A stretch of DNA of 55,349 nucleotides from Rubricoccus marinus (GCF_002257665.1 NZ_MQWB01000001.1:2709771-2765119), one strand, 5' to 3'; positions 41,018-50,651 are shown, counted from the stretch's first letter. Numbers and translations are program-made. The notes: generated from the letters alone by a model not told the origin.

Positions 41018-43297
41018 ATGTACATTAACCAAAAGAACGTCCCCTACGCGAGAATGAACGATTCGTCCTCGGCTACCCGACTCCATCAGAACGACGGCTT
41101 CCAGCTTATCGCACAGGCGTTGCCCGACGCCGTTTTCGTGGTGAACGCCGACGGATTCATCACGTACGTGGGGGACAAAGTGGAGCCCATGTTGGGGCAC
41201 GCGCCAGAGGACATCCTCGGGAAAGCGTTCCGCGAACTTATCCACGAAGGCGACCGGTCCGGTCTCCCGCACCGGTTCAGCGAGGTGCAGGGCGGCGCGT
41301 GGGATGCGCGCTTCCTCAACCCGAACGGGGTGCCGATGTGGACCAACGTGTCGGTTCTCGCGCCGACGGCCAACGGCGTGCTGGATACCGGGGACATGAT
41401 CGTGCTCGTGCGCGGGATCCGCGAGAACGAGCTTCCGCGAGACCGGACGATGCTGTACCGGCGCGCGCTGGACGCCTCGAACAACCTCATCGTGGTCACC
41501 GACCCGTGCTTGCCGGACAACCCCATCGTGTTCGTCAACTCGTTCTTCCTGGAGGCCACGGGCTACGAGCGGGAAGAGATCGTCGGCCAGAACTGCCGCT
41601 TTCTGCAAATCGGCCCCGATGGCGTGCGCGACGATTACCAGCCGGGGTTCGATGGAAAGCCAGGCCTCGACGCCTTGCGCGAAGCCATCGCGACGGGGAG
41701 CGACATCACGGTCGTGCTGCGGAACTACCGCAAGAGTGGGGAGATGTTCTACAACGAACTCTTCCTCACGGCCGTCCTCGACGAAAACGGCGAGGCCCTC
41801 GCGTTCGTGGGGGTGCAGAACGACATCACGGCGCGGATTGAGGCCCAGTCCACGCTGGAAGACCGCGAAAAAGAGCTCGGCGCGTTCTACAACCGCGCGG
41901 AGCTCCGCATGGGCATCCTCGAAGTGGACGGCGAGCAACTCGTCCACCGCTCTGCCAACCGGGCCGCCTGCGAGCTGTTCGGCGTAAAGGAAGTGGACGG
42001 CGCGACGTCAAAAGACCTCGGGTTCACCGACGCCGAGACCCGCAGGTGGTATGAGCACGTGCGCACCTTCCGTTCCGGCGACGATGTCGCGTTCGAGACG
42101 CGCTTCCCGTGGGACGCCTCGTCCGAGGACCCCGGCGCCACGCACTTCCGCGTGCTCATCAGCCCCATCGGGGACGGGCCGCTGTTTGCGTACGTGATGG
42201 AGGACCAGACGAGCACCCGCGCGCTGGAAGCCGAACGGCGGCGGCTCTACGCCGCCGTGGAGTCCCTCCGCGACCCGGTGATGATCACGGACGCGACCCT
42301 GAACCGCCCTGGTCCGTACGTCCTCTACGTCAACCCGGCTTACACCAGCGTGTTTGGCTACGAGGCCGAAGAGGTGATCGGCAAGACGCCGCGCATCTCC
42401 CAAGGGGCCGCCACGGACCACTCGGTCCTCGCGCGCATGCGCCGGAAACTGGAGGCTGGCAAGCCCGCCAGCGGCGAGGTCATCAACTATAAGAAGGACG
42501 GAACGCCGTTCCTGCTCCAGTGGGAAGTCGCGGCCGTCAAGGACGAGACCGGCCGCGTGGTTCACTTCGTGGCGACGATGCGCGACGTGACCGACCGCCG
42601 GCGTCTGGAGCGCGCCGTTTTGGAAGCGACGGCCCGTGAGCAAGAGCGGATGGCGCGGGACCTCCACGACGGACTCGGGCAGGTTCTCGCCGGCACGCGC
42701 TACGCGCTCTCGGCGGTGGCCGGCTCGCTGACGCAAGAGGACCACCGCGAGGCCTCTACCGTACGCGCGGCAGCGGACCAGATCGGGGTGGCGCTGAACC
42801 AGGCGCGCACCATCGCGCACGGCCTCCTCCCGACGCATCTGGAGAACAACGACCTACCGACGGCCATCGCCGAGCTCGCGCGTGACGTGAGCCAGGCGTA
42901 CAGCGTGGTCTGCTCCTTCGAGGGCGGCCTCACCGTAACGCCGGCCTCGCACTCGCACCACCTGTACCGGATCGCGCAAGAGGCCGCCACCAACGCGGTC
43001 CGCCACGGCGGCGCGCACCGCATCGATATCCGTTTGGAGGCACTAGAGGCGCACCCCAGCGGTTTCGGCGCGTCTCTGACCATCGTAGACGACGGGTGTG
43101 GCATCGACGCCGGCTCGGCTTCTAGCAACGGGCTCGGAATGCGGAGCATGCATTTCCGCGCGCAGTCCATCGGCGGCGAGTTGCGCGTGGAGAGCGCGCC
43201 GGGCGAACGCGGCACGCAGATCGTGTGCCTGTTCGACGCGGAGACCTCCCAAACGGCCGGCTCTGCCGACCGCGAGGCCGTGATGGGCATCGACTGA
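41018..43297 (+). CDS. LOV-domain blue-light sensor histidine kinase (PAS-LOV-PAS-PAS-HisKA_3)
   Basis: 759 residues from ATG 41018; ATG 41054 (MNDSSS) is an equally plausible start. Residues about 26-145 form a PAS domain. Residues about 145-270 are a LOV domain: IVFVNSFFLEATGYEREEIVG, then GQNCRFLQ with adduct-forming C193, NYRKSGEMFYNELF and FVGVQNDIT, covering the flavin-contact Asn, Asn and Gln of known LOV proteins. Two more PAS domains follow (about 278-400 and 402-528). The last looks LOV-derived but has TPRISQ in place of NCRFLQ, so it has no reactive Cys. The kinase is the NarL-partner type: EQERMARDLHDGLGQ with H550, then an HATPase with AQEAATNAVRHGGA and DDGCGID. Cytosolic, with no membrane segment. 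No response regulator is adjacent. The gene has no exact iterated decamer. Confidence 0.93.
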   Translation: MYINQKNVPYARMNDSSSATRLHQNDGFQLIAQALPDAVFVVNADGFITYVGDKVEPMLGHAPEDILGKAFRELIHEGDRSGLPHRFSEVQGGAWDARFLNPNGVPMWTNVSVLAPTANGVLDTGDMIVLVRGIRENELPRDRTMLYRRALDASNNLIVVTDPCLPDNPIVFVNSFFLEATGYEREEIVGQNCRFLQIGPDGVRDDYQPGFDGKPGLDALREAIATGSDITVVLRNYRKSGEMFYNELFLTAVLDENGEALAFVGVQNDITARIEAQSTLEDREKELGAFYNRAELRMGILEVDGEQLVHRSANRAACELFGVKEVDGATSKDLGFTDAETRRWYEHVRTFRSGDDVAFETRFPWDASSEDPGATHFRVLISPIGDGPLFAYVMEDQTSTRALEAERRRLYAAVESLRDPVMITDATLNRPGPYVLYVNPAYTSVFGYEAEEVIGKTPRISQGAATDHSVLARMRRKLEAGKPASGEVINYKKDGTPFLLQWEVAAVKDETGRVVHFVATMRDVTDRRRLERAVLEATAREQERMARDLHDGLGQVLAGTRYALSAVAGSLTQEDHREASTVRAAADQIGVALNQARTIAHGLLPTHLENNDLPTAIAELARDVSQAYSVVCSFEGGLTVTPASHSHHLYRIAQEAATNAVRHGGAHRIDIRLEALEAHPSGFGASLTIVDDGCGIDAGSASSNGLGMRSMHFRAQSIGGELRVESAPGERGTQIVCLFDAETSQTAGSADREAVMGID

Positions 43298-43427
43298 GCG
43301 GGAACAGCGGACCGGGAACGGGAATCCACCCTGCACGGCCTCTGGCGCCAGGGGCCGTTCGCCTCTGGCAGCTCGCGTTTACGCCAGAGGCCGCGGCGCT
43401 CCGTCTGTCTCCGCTTCCCCCCTCTCC

Positions 43428-44657
43428 ATGATCGTCCTCGTCGTCAACGCCGGTTCCTCGTCCCTCAAGATGGACCTCATCGACAGCGAGAGCGAGGCGA
43501 CGCTCGCCGGCGGGATGGTGGAGCGGATCGGCGCGGTGACGTCGCTGGCGCGGTTCGCGGTTGCAGGCGAGAAGCCCCGGAAAAAGGCGGTGGAAGCGCC
43601 CGACCACGGCGCGGCGCTGGACGTGCTGCTGGGCGCGCTAAAAGACGCGCAGAAGGCGGGCGAGGAGGCCGGCGTCCCGCTCGGGCCTATCGAGGCCGTA
43701 GGGCACCGCGTGGTCCACGGCGGCGAGGCCTTTTCCGAGGCCGCCCGCATCGACGACGAGGTGAAGGAGGCCATCCGCGACGCGTTCGACCTCGCGCCGC
43801 TCCACAACCCGGCCAACCTCCGCGGCATTGAGGCTGCGGAGTCCCTCTTCCCCGACCTCCCGCAGGTGGCCGTGTTCGACACGGCGTTCCACCAAACGCT
43901 CCCGCCCGAGGCCTACCTCTACGCACTCCCCAACCGGCTCTACCGCCGCCACAAGATCCGCCGCTACGGCTTCCACGGGCCCAGCCACCGCTACGTGTCC
44001 CGGCGCGCGGCCGAGCTTGCGGGCGTGCCGCCAGAGGCCTCTCGCGTGATCACGCTGCACCTCGGCAACGGGTGCTCGGCGTGCGCGGTCCGCGACGGCC
44101 ACAGCGTGGACACGAGCATGGGCGCCACGCCGCTCGAAGGCCTGGTGATGGGCACGCGCTGCGGCGACTTAGATCCCAGCCTCGTCTTCGAGCTGGTAGA
44201 GTTGGAGGACGCCTCGCTGAGCGAGATCCACGCAATGCTGAACCGCTACAGCGGCCTGCTCGGCCTCAGCGGCTACGCCGCCGACATGCGCGATTTGCTC
44301 GCCGAGGCGGCCTCTGGCGACCGCCGCTGCCAGCAGGCGATCGACGTGTTCTGCCACCGTGCAAAAAGCTACGTCGGCCGCTACATGGCGGTTTTGGGCG
44401 GGTGCGACGTGCTCGCGTTCACGGCCGGGATCGGCACGTTCGCGGCGCCCATCCGCGAGCAGATCTGCGCCGGGCTCGAAGGCCTCGGCATCGAGATCTC
44501 GCCTGAGGCCAACGCCGACGCTAGCGGCAAAGAGGCGCGCATCTCCACCGACGAGTCCCGTACGCAGGTCTGGGTGGTGCCCACGAACGAGGAGCTCGTG
44601 ATCGCGCAGGACGCCGCCCGGCTCGCGACCGCCGCGCAGCAATCGCCGTACGCTTAA
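43428..44657 (+). CDS. ackA: Acetate kinase
   Basis: 409 residues, the normal length. Family signatures: VLVVNAGSSSLKMDL at the start, GHRVVHGGEAFSE, PLHNPANLRGIEAAES, VAVFDTAFHQTLPPEAYLYALP, RYGFHGPSHRYVSRRAAEL, ITLHLGNGCSACAVRDGHSVDTSMG, PLEGLVMGTRCGDLDP, and FTAGIGTFAAPIREQI. It interconverts acetate + ATP and acetyl phosphate. No pta gene is nearby. A degenerate decamer palindrome lies upstream at about 43339. Confidence 0.96.
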   Translation: MIVLVVNAGSSSLKMDLIDSESEATLAGGMVERIGAVTSLARFAVAGEKPRKKAVEAPDHGAALDVLLGALKDAQKAGEEAGVPLGPIEAVGHRVVHGGEAFSEAARIDDEVKEAIRDAFDLAPLHNPANLRGIEAAESLFPDLPQVAVFDTAFHQTLPPEAYLYALPNRLYRRHKIRRYGFHGPSHRYVSRRAAELAGVPPEASRVITLHLGNGCSACAVRDGHSVDTSMGATPLEGLVMGTRCGDLDPSLVFELVELEDASLSEIHAMLNRYSGLLGLSGYAADMRDLLAEAASGDRRCQQAIDVFCHRAKSYVGRYMAVLGGCDVLAFTAGIGTFAAPIREQICAGLEGLGIEISPEANADASGKEARISTDESRTQVWVVPTNEELVIAQDAARLATAAQQSPYA

Positions 44658-44703
44658 GGCGGGGACTGGGACCTGTCCCCGCTCGGCCTCTGTCGCCAGG
44701 GGC

Positions 44704-45174
44704 CTACACGCCGAACTGCGTGAGGTGGTGGTCGGTGTGCTTATAGAACATCGCGCTCCACTCCTCTGCCGTGATCTTGCCGAAGGAGTGAGACTCCCGG
44801 CCTTCGAACGCCGCGGCGCCCTCGCCAGAGGCCCGCGAGATGTAGGCCTTCAGCTTCTGGCGTTCGGTCTCGAAATCGCGCGCGTCGGTGACGAGAAAGG
44901 ACGGCGCCGTTTTGCCGTTCTTGCGGTACGGCGTCTCGCTGACCACGACCGGCTTGACGAGAAAGCGCATGACCAGCTTCATCGGCCCCCGCGGCTTCGG
45001 ATGCCGCTGCGCAAACGCCGGGTCGTAGAGCGCGTCGAACGGCTTCGCCGTGTGCGCGAGCATCTGCGCGACGCTCATCACGCCCCACTCGGGCTGGCTC
45101 TCGGGCGTCAGGCGGTCGATCCGCGCGAGGAGGCCGCGAGCGACCGAGCGGTCGAAAAAGTTGGGCAGAGGCAT
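44704..45174 (-). CDS. DUF1569/DinB-like protein
   Basis: 156 residues from MPLPNFFDRS. The pattern is DRLTPESQPEWGVMSVAQMLAHTAKPFDAL and the C-terminal FYKHTDHHLTQFGV, whose histidines sit where DinB-fold proteins bind a metal. It belongs to the DUF1569 group by resemblance; the function is unknown. It converges with ackA, and a degenerate decamer pair (GCCTCTGTCGCCAGGGGCC, near 44685) lies between them. Confidence 0.8.
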   Translation of the reverse strand: MPLPNFFDRSVARGLLARIDRLTPESQPEWGVMSVAQMLAHTAKPFDALYDPAFAQRHPKPRGPMKLVMRFLVKPVVVSETPYRKNGKTAPSFLVTDARDFETERQKLKAYISRASGEGAAAFEGRESHSFGKITAEEWSAMFYKHTDHHLTQFGV

Positions 45175-45306
45175 GGAAGCGAGGGCAAACGGAAAGGGAG
45201 TGTACGGGCACCCAGAGACCCTCTCGCGGTGCGAGCATGAACTCTCCCCGCCGCCTCTGGCGCCTGAGCCCGCAGTCAGACGCGGGGGCGGCTCGTACCA
45301 TCGGGT

Positions 45307-46080
45307 ATGCGCACCCTTCTCGCCCTGGCGCTCGCCGCCGCTCTCACCGCCTGCTCCGACGCCCCCGCCAGAGGCCCTTCGGGCGACGCCGAGGCCGTCG
45401 CGCTCGTCCGCGCTGCCCAGCAGGCGCACGGGTCGGACAACCTGGAAGGCGCCACACTCCATTTCACCTTCCGCGGCGACGCGTTCACGGCGCGGCGCGA
45501 CGGCGGGCGCTTCCGCTACACCCGCACCACGCGCGACGAGCAGGCACGCGAGGTCGTGGACGTGCTGGACAACAGCGGCCTCTCGCGGACCGTGGGCGGC
45601 GAGGCGGTGCGTCTGGCGCCAGAGGAGATCGGGCCGATCACGACGGCGGTCAACTCCGTCGTCTACTTCGCGACGCTGCCCGCCGCGCTCAGCGACGCCG
45701 CGGTGCAAGCGCGGAGCCTGGGCCGGGACTCGGTCGCGGGCGAGCCGTACGACCGCCTGGAGGTCACCTTCGCGCAAGAGGGCGGCGGGAATGACTGGGA
45801 GGACCGGTACCTTTACTGGCTCCACCCCGAGCGGCGCACGCTGGACTACATCGCGTACTCCTACCGCGTCGCGCCCGGCGCCTCTGGCGCCAACGACACC
45901 GGCCACCGCTTCCGCCGCGTGATCGGCACGGCAGACGCCGGCGGCTTCCGCGTGCAGGACTACGCCAACCTCACCGCCGACTCGCTGTCGGCCCTGGAGG
46001 AATACCCCGCCGCGCTCGCCAGAGGCGTCACGCGCGAGGTCTCCGAGGTGCGGACCGAACAGGCACGCCTGGAGCGCTAG
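45307..46080 (+). CDS. Hypothetical lipoprotein (DUF6503-like)
   Basis: 257 residues with lipobox LTACSD. The mature part begins ALVRAAQQAHGSDNLEGATLHFTFRG and contains YLYWLHPERRTLDYIAYSY, a beta-rich pattern resembling Bacteroidota lipoproteins of the DUF6503 kind. The family name is a tentative call. Probably located in the outer membrane and shares no operon partner. Confidence 0.75.
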   Translation: MRTLLALALAAALTACSDAPARGPSGDAEAVALVRAAQQAHGSDNLEGATLHFTFRGDAFTARRDGGRFRYTRTTRDEQAREVVDVLDNSGLSRTVGGEAVRLAPEEIGPITTAVNSVVYFATLPAALSDAAVQARSLGRDSVAGEPYDRLEVTFAQEGGGNDWEDRYLYWLHPERRTLDYIAYSYRVAPGASGANDTGHRFRRVIGTADAGGFRVQDYANLTADSLSALEEYPAALARGVTREVSEVRTEQARLER

Positions 46081-46103
46081 CGGCTCGCGCCAAGAACGGG
46101 GCA

Positions 46104-46120
46104 GCCTCTGGCGCCAGAGG
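46104..46120. repeat. Near-perfect decamer palindrome
   Basis: 17 bases of GCCTCTGGCGCCAGAGGC (the last base is T), 24 bases after the lipoprotein stop. It is a possible hairpin at the 3' end. Confidence 0.85.
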
Positions 46121-46259
46121 TGAGACCGGTGTCTGCATGGGTTCTGGATATCCGCTGGCGAGACTGGGGTCTCCCCTGCGTCCTGTGGCGCGCAGGACCC
46201 ACCGCTCGCCGCCGGCCCCTCCCGGGAGGCGTATCGTACTCCTGCCCTCCAGCCCGCCG

Positions 46260-46937
46260 ATGCCCACCACCCTGCTCGTCGCCGAAGACGAAGCCTCGAT
46301 CCGGGACCTCCTCCGAGACTTTTTCGAGGGGCAGGGATACGCCGTCGTAACGGCGACCGACGGGCAAGAGGCGCTGGCCGCGGCCCGCGAGGCCGCCCCC
46401 GACCTCGTCCTGCTCGACGTGATGATGCCGTGGATGGACGGCTTCGAGGTGATCCGCCAACTGCGGCGCGACGGCGAGACGCCGGTCATCCTCCTCACGG
46501 CCCGGGCGGGCGAGGCCGACAAGGTGGAAGGGCTCGGCCTCGGCGCGGACGACTACGTGACCAAGCCGTTCAGCTTCCACGAGGTCGCCGCGCGCGTCGA
46601 GGCCGTGCTCCGGCGCGCTCGGCGGGGCGCCGACGTGCTCCGGGGCGGCGACATCGTCCTCGATACAGGCGCGCACCGGACCTCCGCCAGAGGCCAGGCC
46701 GTCGACCTCACGCGTGCGGAGCAGACCGTTCTCCGCGCGCTGATGGAGGCCTCGGGCCGGGTCCTTTCCCGCGCCGACCTGCTCGACGTTCTCGGCCTCG
46801 AACACGGCTCCGAGCGGACCGTCGACTCGCACGTCCGCAACCTCCGCGCAAAGGTCGAGGCCGACCCCGGCGCGCCGACCCACGTCGAGACCGTGTTCGG
46901 CGTCGGGTACCGCTTCGGGCCCCCGGTCCGGTCGTGA
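46260..46937 (+). CDS. OmpR/PhoB-family response regulator
   Basis: 225 residues. The receiver has acidic pair ED at 9-10, phospho-acceptor D53 in LVLLDVMMPWMDG, LLTAR, and K in DDYVTKPFS. The C-terminal winged helix is LTRAEQTVLRALMEASGRVLSRADLLDVL, RTVDSHVRNLRAKVE and VFGVGYRF. The start MPTTLLVAEDE at 46260 was chosen over frames upstream. The stop TGA overlaps the ATG of the kinase gene by one base. Confidence 0.95.
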   Translation: MPTTLLVAEDEASIRDLLRDFFEGQGYAVVTATDGQEALAAAREAAPDLVLLDVMMPWMDGFEVIRQLRRDGETPVILLTARAGEADKVEGLGLGADDYVTKPFSFHEVAARVEAVLRRARRGADVLRGGDIVLDTGAHRTSARGQAVDLTRAEQTVLRALMEASGRVLSRADLLDVLGLEHGSERTVDSHVRNLRAKVEADPGAPTHVETVFGVGYRFGPPVRS

Positions 46938-48457
46938 TGCGCGGGCTCCGGTCGCTCCGCACCCGGTGGACGCTTGCCCTGATGGCGGTGTGCGTGCTCG
47001 AAGCCGCGCTGGTCGCCGTCGCCGTCCGGGTGTCCACGTCGCGGGCCTTTGGCCGCTTTGTCGTGGAGGAGTCCTTCGAGGTGTTCGTGGCCGATGTGGA
47101 GTCGGCAGTGCAGCGCACGGGCGACCTGAACGCTGCGCTGTCCACGCTCGGCACCCGGCCGGCCTCTGGCGCAGAGGCGCCGCGCGCGGAGTCGCCAGAC
47201 GGCTCGCTCTCGCCAGAGGCGCCTCTGGCAGGCGCCCGGCGCCCGGACAGGCCCCGTGGGGAGGGCGCCCCTCCGGCACGGCCCGGCGCGCGCCCCCGAG
47301 GCGGCGGCATGCGCCCCCCGGACCTCGGCCGGAGCATCGCCTTCGGGCTGGCCGACGCCGAGGGCCGCGTGGTTCGCCCGTTCGACGGGTACGCCTCTGG
47401 CGACGCCCTCGCGCTGGAGACCCTCGCCAGAGGCCGCGCGGTCATCGTCGGCGGCGAGCAGGTCGGGACGGCCTTTGTGCCGAGCGGCGCGGCGGCGGGC
47501 CTCGCGGACTTCCCCGAAACCAGCCCCGAGGCGCGCTTTGTCCGCTCCTCCACCACCGCGCTGGTCGTGGCGCTCGGCGTCGCGCTCGCGGTCGCGCTGG
47601 GGGTCGGCGTGTGGCTCACTGGGCGTACCGTGCGCCCGCTCCGCCGGCTGACCGACGCCGCGCGCGGGATCGCGAGCGGCGAGCTCGGGCGGTCGGTCCA
47701 GGTTTCGCGCGACGACGAGGTCGGCGCGCTGGGGGAGGCCTTTAACACCATGAGCGCGCGCCTGGCGGAGTCGACGGCGCTCCGCCAGAGGATGACCTCG
47801 GACGTCTCGCACGACCTCCGGACGCCGGTCACGGCCGTGCTCGGCACGCTGGAACTCATCGAGAGCGGGGCGCTGGCGCCCACCCCGGAGCGCATCCGCA
47901 CGGCCCGCCTCCAGGCCGAGCGGCTGGCCCGCCTGATCGAGAGCTTCCACACGCTCGCCATCGCCGATGCCGGCGAGCTCCCGGTTCACCCCACGCGCGT
48001 GCCTCTGGCGGAGGCGTTGCGCCACGCCGCTCTCGCCTTCGAGGCCCAGACCGACGCGGCCGAGGTCGAGATCGCCGTCGAGGCCGACGCCCCCGACGTC
48101 CGCGCCGACCCCGACCGCCTCGCGCAGATCCTCGCCAACCTGATCTCGAACGCGCTCCGACACACGCCGCCCGGAGGGCGAGTCACCCTCTCGGCGCGAG
48201 AGGCGGCCTCTGGCGTGGAGATCGCCGTGCGCGACACGGGGCGCGGCATCCCGGCCGGCGTGCTGCCCCACATATTCGAGCGCTCGGTCCGGGCCGACGG
48301 GTCGCGGTCCGGCGAGGGCGCCGGGCTAGGGCTCAGCATCGTCCGCTCGCTGACCGACGCAATGGGGGGCGCCGTGGGCGCCGCAAGCGCGCCAGAGGCC
48401 GGGACCACGGTGACGGTCACGCTGCCGGTATGGGACGGCTCTCCGGACTCGGTCTAG
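46937..48457 (+). CDS. Membrane sensor histidine kinase (EnvZ/BaeS type)
   Basis: 506 residues. TM1 is about 10-32. An extracytoplasmic region follows, with a long Pro/Arg/Ala-rich stretch (about 72-130, RPASGAEAPRAESPDG onward) largely encoded by iterated decamers. TM2 is about 208-228. A HAMP domain is TGRTVRPLRRLTDAARGIASGELGR. HisKA: MTSDVSHDLRTPVTAVLGTLELI with H292. HATPase: ILANLISNALRHTPPGG, RDTGRGIPAG, GEGAGLGLSIVRSLTDAMGG. It pairs with the response regulator encoded directly upstream. The stimulus is unknown. Confidence 0.94.
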   Translation: MRGLRSLRTRWTLALMAVCVLEAALVAVAVRVSTSRAFGRFVVEESFEVFVADVESAVQRTGDLNAALSTLGTRPASGAEAPRAESPDGSLSPEAPLAGARRPDRPRGEGAPPARPGARPRGGGMRPPDLGRSIAFGLADAEGRVVRPFDGYASGDALALETLARGRAVIVGGEQVGTAFVPSGAAAGLADFPETSPEARFVRSSTTALVVALGVALAVALGVGVWLTGRTVRPLRRLTDAARGIASGELGRSVQVSRDDEVGALGEAFNTMSARLAESTALRQRMTSDVSHDLRTPVTAVLGTLELIESGALAPTPERIRTARLQAERLARLIESFHTLAIADAGELPVHPTRVPLAEALRHAALAFEAQTDAAEVEIAVEADAPDVRADPDRLAQILANLISNALRHTPPGGRVTLSAREAASGVEIAVRDTGRGIPAGVLPHIFERSVRADGSRSGEGAGLGLSIVRSLTDAMGGAVGAASAPEAGTTVTVTLPVWDGSPDSV

Positions 48458-48505
48458 ACAGCTCCGGCGCAGGCTTAAACCGTCGACCAAAACCCGAGGT
48501 GGAGC

Positions 48506-48623
48506 CATCGCGAGGAGCCCGTTCGGCTGCGCTCGGGGCAGGCTCTGCGACGTGGCGCTCTCGTGATTCCGCGCTCGGGTGCACGAGATCGCCGCGCTTC
48601 GCTCGCGATGACACCGGTTTGGG
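48506..48623. repeat. Dispersed inverted-repeat element, copy 1
   Basis: Begins CATCGCGAGGAGC and ends GCGATGACACCGGTTTGGG, with the interior GAGATCGCCGCGCTTCGCTC. It shares both ends with 55143-55261 and has inverted ends (CATCGCGAG/CTCGCGATG). The sequence type (GTCATTGCGAGNNNAGCGAAGCAATCTC) is a known dispersed palindromic element in many bacterial genomes. Confidence 0.85.
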
Positions 48624-48654
48624 CGTACTCGCCTCACGCCGCTGACGTGTGACT

Positions 48655-48672
48655 GCCTCTGGCGCCAGAGGC
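48655..48672. repeat. 18-base decamer palindrome
   Basis: GCCTCTGGCGCCAGAGGC, followed by a third half-site CGCCAGAGG a few bases on. It is about 130 bases before the beta-helix lipoprotein start. Confidence 0.9.
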
Positions 48673-48801
48673 TGGGACGCCAGAGGACTGAGCGGTTCGA
48701 GGCATCAGGAGGGGCGCAGGCGAGGCGTAAAGGGCCTCTGGCATGCACAGGATCTGGACATCGGCTCCCGAGACTGGTGAGACATCCCCACCTCTCCCGC
48801 T

Positions 48802-50574
48802 ATGCACCCGTTCGTCCGCTGGGCTCTCCCGGCCCTCCTCGTCACCCTCGCCGCCTGCGACAGCACCTCCAGCGGAGGCGCCTCTAGCGACGCGTCCATC
48901 GCGCTCGCGTCGCTTACGTGCGACGTCGACGGCGTCAACGCCGCGCCGTTCACCGTCGCCGACGCCCTCGCCGAGAACGCGGCCGACCACGAGGCCACAG
49001 GCGACTACGATTACGACGCGGCAGCGGCAACCACGATCGCCCTGAGCGGCACGTCGGCCACCGTTACCGGGGGCGGCGCGAGCGCCAGCGGCGGCGTCGT
49101 CACCGTGGCCGAGCCCGGCACCTACGTCGTAAGCGGGACGCTCTCCGACGGCCAGATCGTCGTCGATTCGCCCGCTAACGGGACCGTCAAGCTCGTCCTC
49201 GCGGGCGCGAGCATCACCCACCTGTCCGACTCCGCCATTCGCGTGGATGAGGGCGACAAAACAGTCCTCATCCTCGCCGCCGGCACGGTCAACACCGTCG
49301 CCGATGGCGCGGTCTACGCCGACGCGGTCGAGCAGAACGCGGCCCTCTGGAGCGACGACGACCTCTCTATCGGCGGATCGGGCACGCTCGTGGTCACGGC
49401 CAGCTTCGAGGACGGCATCGCGAGCAAGGACGGCCTCGTGATCGCGGGCGGCACGATCACCGTGACCGCGCCCGACGAGGGCATCCGCGGCAAGGACTAC
49501 CTCGTCGTCCGCGACGGCACGCTAGACGTGACCGCCGGCGGCGACGGCCTGAAGTCCGACGAGGACGGCGACGCCCAGCTCGGCTACCTCCACATCGCCG
49601 GCGGGACCCTCGCGGTCGACGCCTCTGGCGACGCCGTCACGGCCGAGACCGACGCGCTCGTCAGCGGCGGCACCCTCACGCTCCGCTCCGGGGGCGGCGC
49701 GGGCGTCGCGCCCGGCGACGCCTCCACCAAGGGCCTCAAGGCCGGCGCGCTCCTCGTCGTCGACAGCGGCGCGCTCACGGTCAACGCGAGCGACGACGGG
49801 TTCCACTCCGACGGCGACGTCGTCGTCAACGGCGGGACCATCGAGATCGCGACCGCCGACGACGCCGTCCACGCCGACCTCGACCTCACCGTCAACGGCG
49901 GCACGATCAACGTGACGCAGAGCTACGAGGGGCTCGAATCCGTGCTCGGGGACCTGACCATCAACGGCGGGACCATCGACGTGGTGGCGAGCGACGATGG
50001 CTTCAACCTCTCCGGCGACGGCGACGACGAGCCCGGCGTCGAGTCCGAGGGCGACCCGTACGACATGGTCTTCAACGCCGGCCGGGTCACCATCACGTCG
50101 GGCAACGACGGCATCGACTCCAACGGCTCCATCGTGATGACCGGCGGGTGCCTCGCCATCAGCGGCCCCGTTCCGGGCACGCGGCCGGAGCAGGGCGCGA
50201 TCGACTACAACGGTGACTTCGAGATCACCGGCGGCGTGCTCGTCGCCGCAGGCGCGGCAGGCCGGATGGCGCAGACGCCGGGCACGGCCTCGACGCAGCC
50301 CACGCTTGCCGTCACGTTCTCATCGCCGCAGGCGGCCGGGACCGTCGTCGCGCTCGATGGCGGCAGCGCGCTGGCGGTGGCGCCGGGCAAGACGTTCCAG
50401 TCGCTCGTGGTCTCGGCGCCGTGGCTCTCCACCGGCGGCGAGGTCTCGCTTTACCGGGGCGGAAGCGTCTCGGGCAGCGCCACCCCGGTCCTGTTCGATG
50501 GCGGGGCGGTAAACGGCGCGACGCTGCTCGAAACCGTCACGCTCTCCTCCATCATCACGGCCGTCACGTCCTGA
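48802..50574 (+). CDS. Cthe_2159-like carbohydrate-binding beta-helix lipoprotein
   Basis: 590 residues. Lipobox TLAACD. The body is a long run of short beta-helix turns of the form GGT(I/L)xVxAxDDGhxxxGDVVVNGG, for example KDGLVIAGGTITVTAPDEGIRGKDYLVV, LDVTAGGDGLKSDED, LTVNASDDGFHSDGDVVVN and TIDVVASDDGFNLSG. A C-terminal beta domain follows (about 480-590). This resembles Pfam Cthe_2159, whose founder binds acidic polysaccharides. The outer-membrane location is inferred from the lipobox. Aspartate-rich turns suggest Ca2+ binding. Only one exact decamer. Confidence 0.82.
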   Translation: MHPFVRWALPALLVTLAACDSTSSGGASSDASIALASLTCDVDGVNAAPFTVADALAENAADHEATGDYDYDAAAATTIALSGTSATVTGGGASASGGVVTVAEPGTYVVSGTLSDGQIVVDSPANGTVKLVLAGASITHLSDSAIRVDEGDKTVLILAAGTVNTVADGAVYADAVEQNAALWSDDDLSIGGSGTLVVTASFEDGIASKDGLVIAGGTITVTAPDEGIRGKDYLVVRDGTLDVTAGGDGLKSDEDGDAQLGYLHIAGGTLAVDASGDAVTAETDALVSGGTLTLRSGGGAGVAPGDASTKGLKAGALLVVDSGALTVNASDDGFHSDGDVVVNGGTIEIATADDAVHADLDLTVNGGTINVTQSYEGLESVLGDLTINGGTIDVVASDDGFNLSGDGDDEPGVESEGDPYDMVFNAGRVTITSGNDGIDSNGSIVMTGGCLAISGPVPGTRPEQGAIDYNGDFEITGGVLVAAGAAGRMAQTPGTASTQPTLAVTFSSPQAAGTVVALDGGSALAVAPGKTFQSLVVSAPWLSTGGEVSLYRGGSVSGSATPVLFDGGAVNGATLLETVTLSSIITAVTS

Positions 50575-50633
50575 GCCGCACGGCCCGTCCGAGTCCGCGC
50601 CCGCCTTATGAGAGGCGGGCGCGGCGCGTGTAG

Positions 50634-50651
50634 GCCTCTGGCGCCAGAGGC
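50634..50651. terminator. Decamer palindrome between convergent genes
   Basis: GCCTCTGGCGCCAGAGGC lies between the beta-helix gene (ends 50574) and the T9SS cargo gene (ends 50675 on the minus strand). Position suggests a shared terminator hairpin; no T-tract. Confidence 0.5.

Larger units (their letters stand above)
48458..48801. other. Intergenic region with dispersed repeat and decamer palindrome
   Basis: 344 bases without a gene. It holds one copy of the dispersed CATCGCGAGGAGC element (48506-48623) and the decamer palindrome at 48655-48672. The region ends at the lipoprotein start. Confidence 0.7.
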
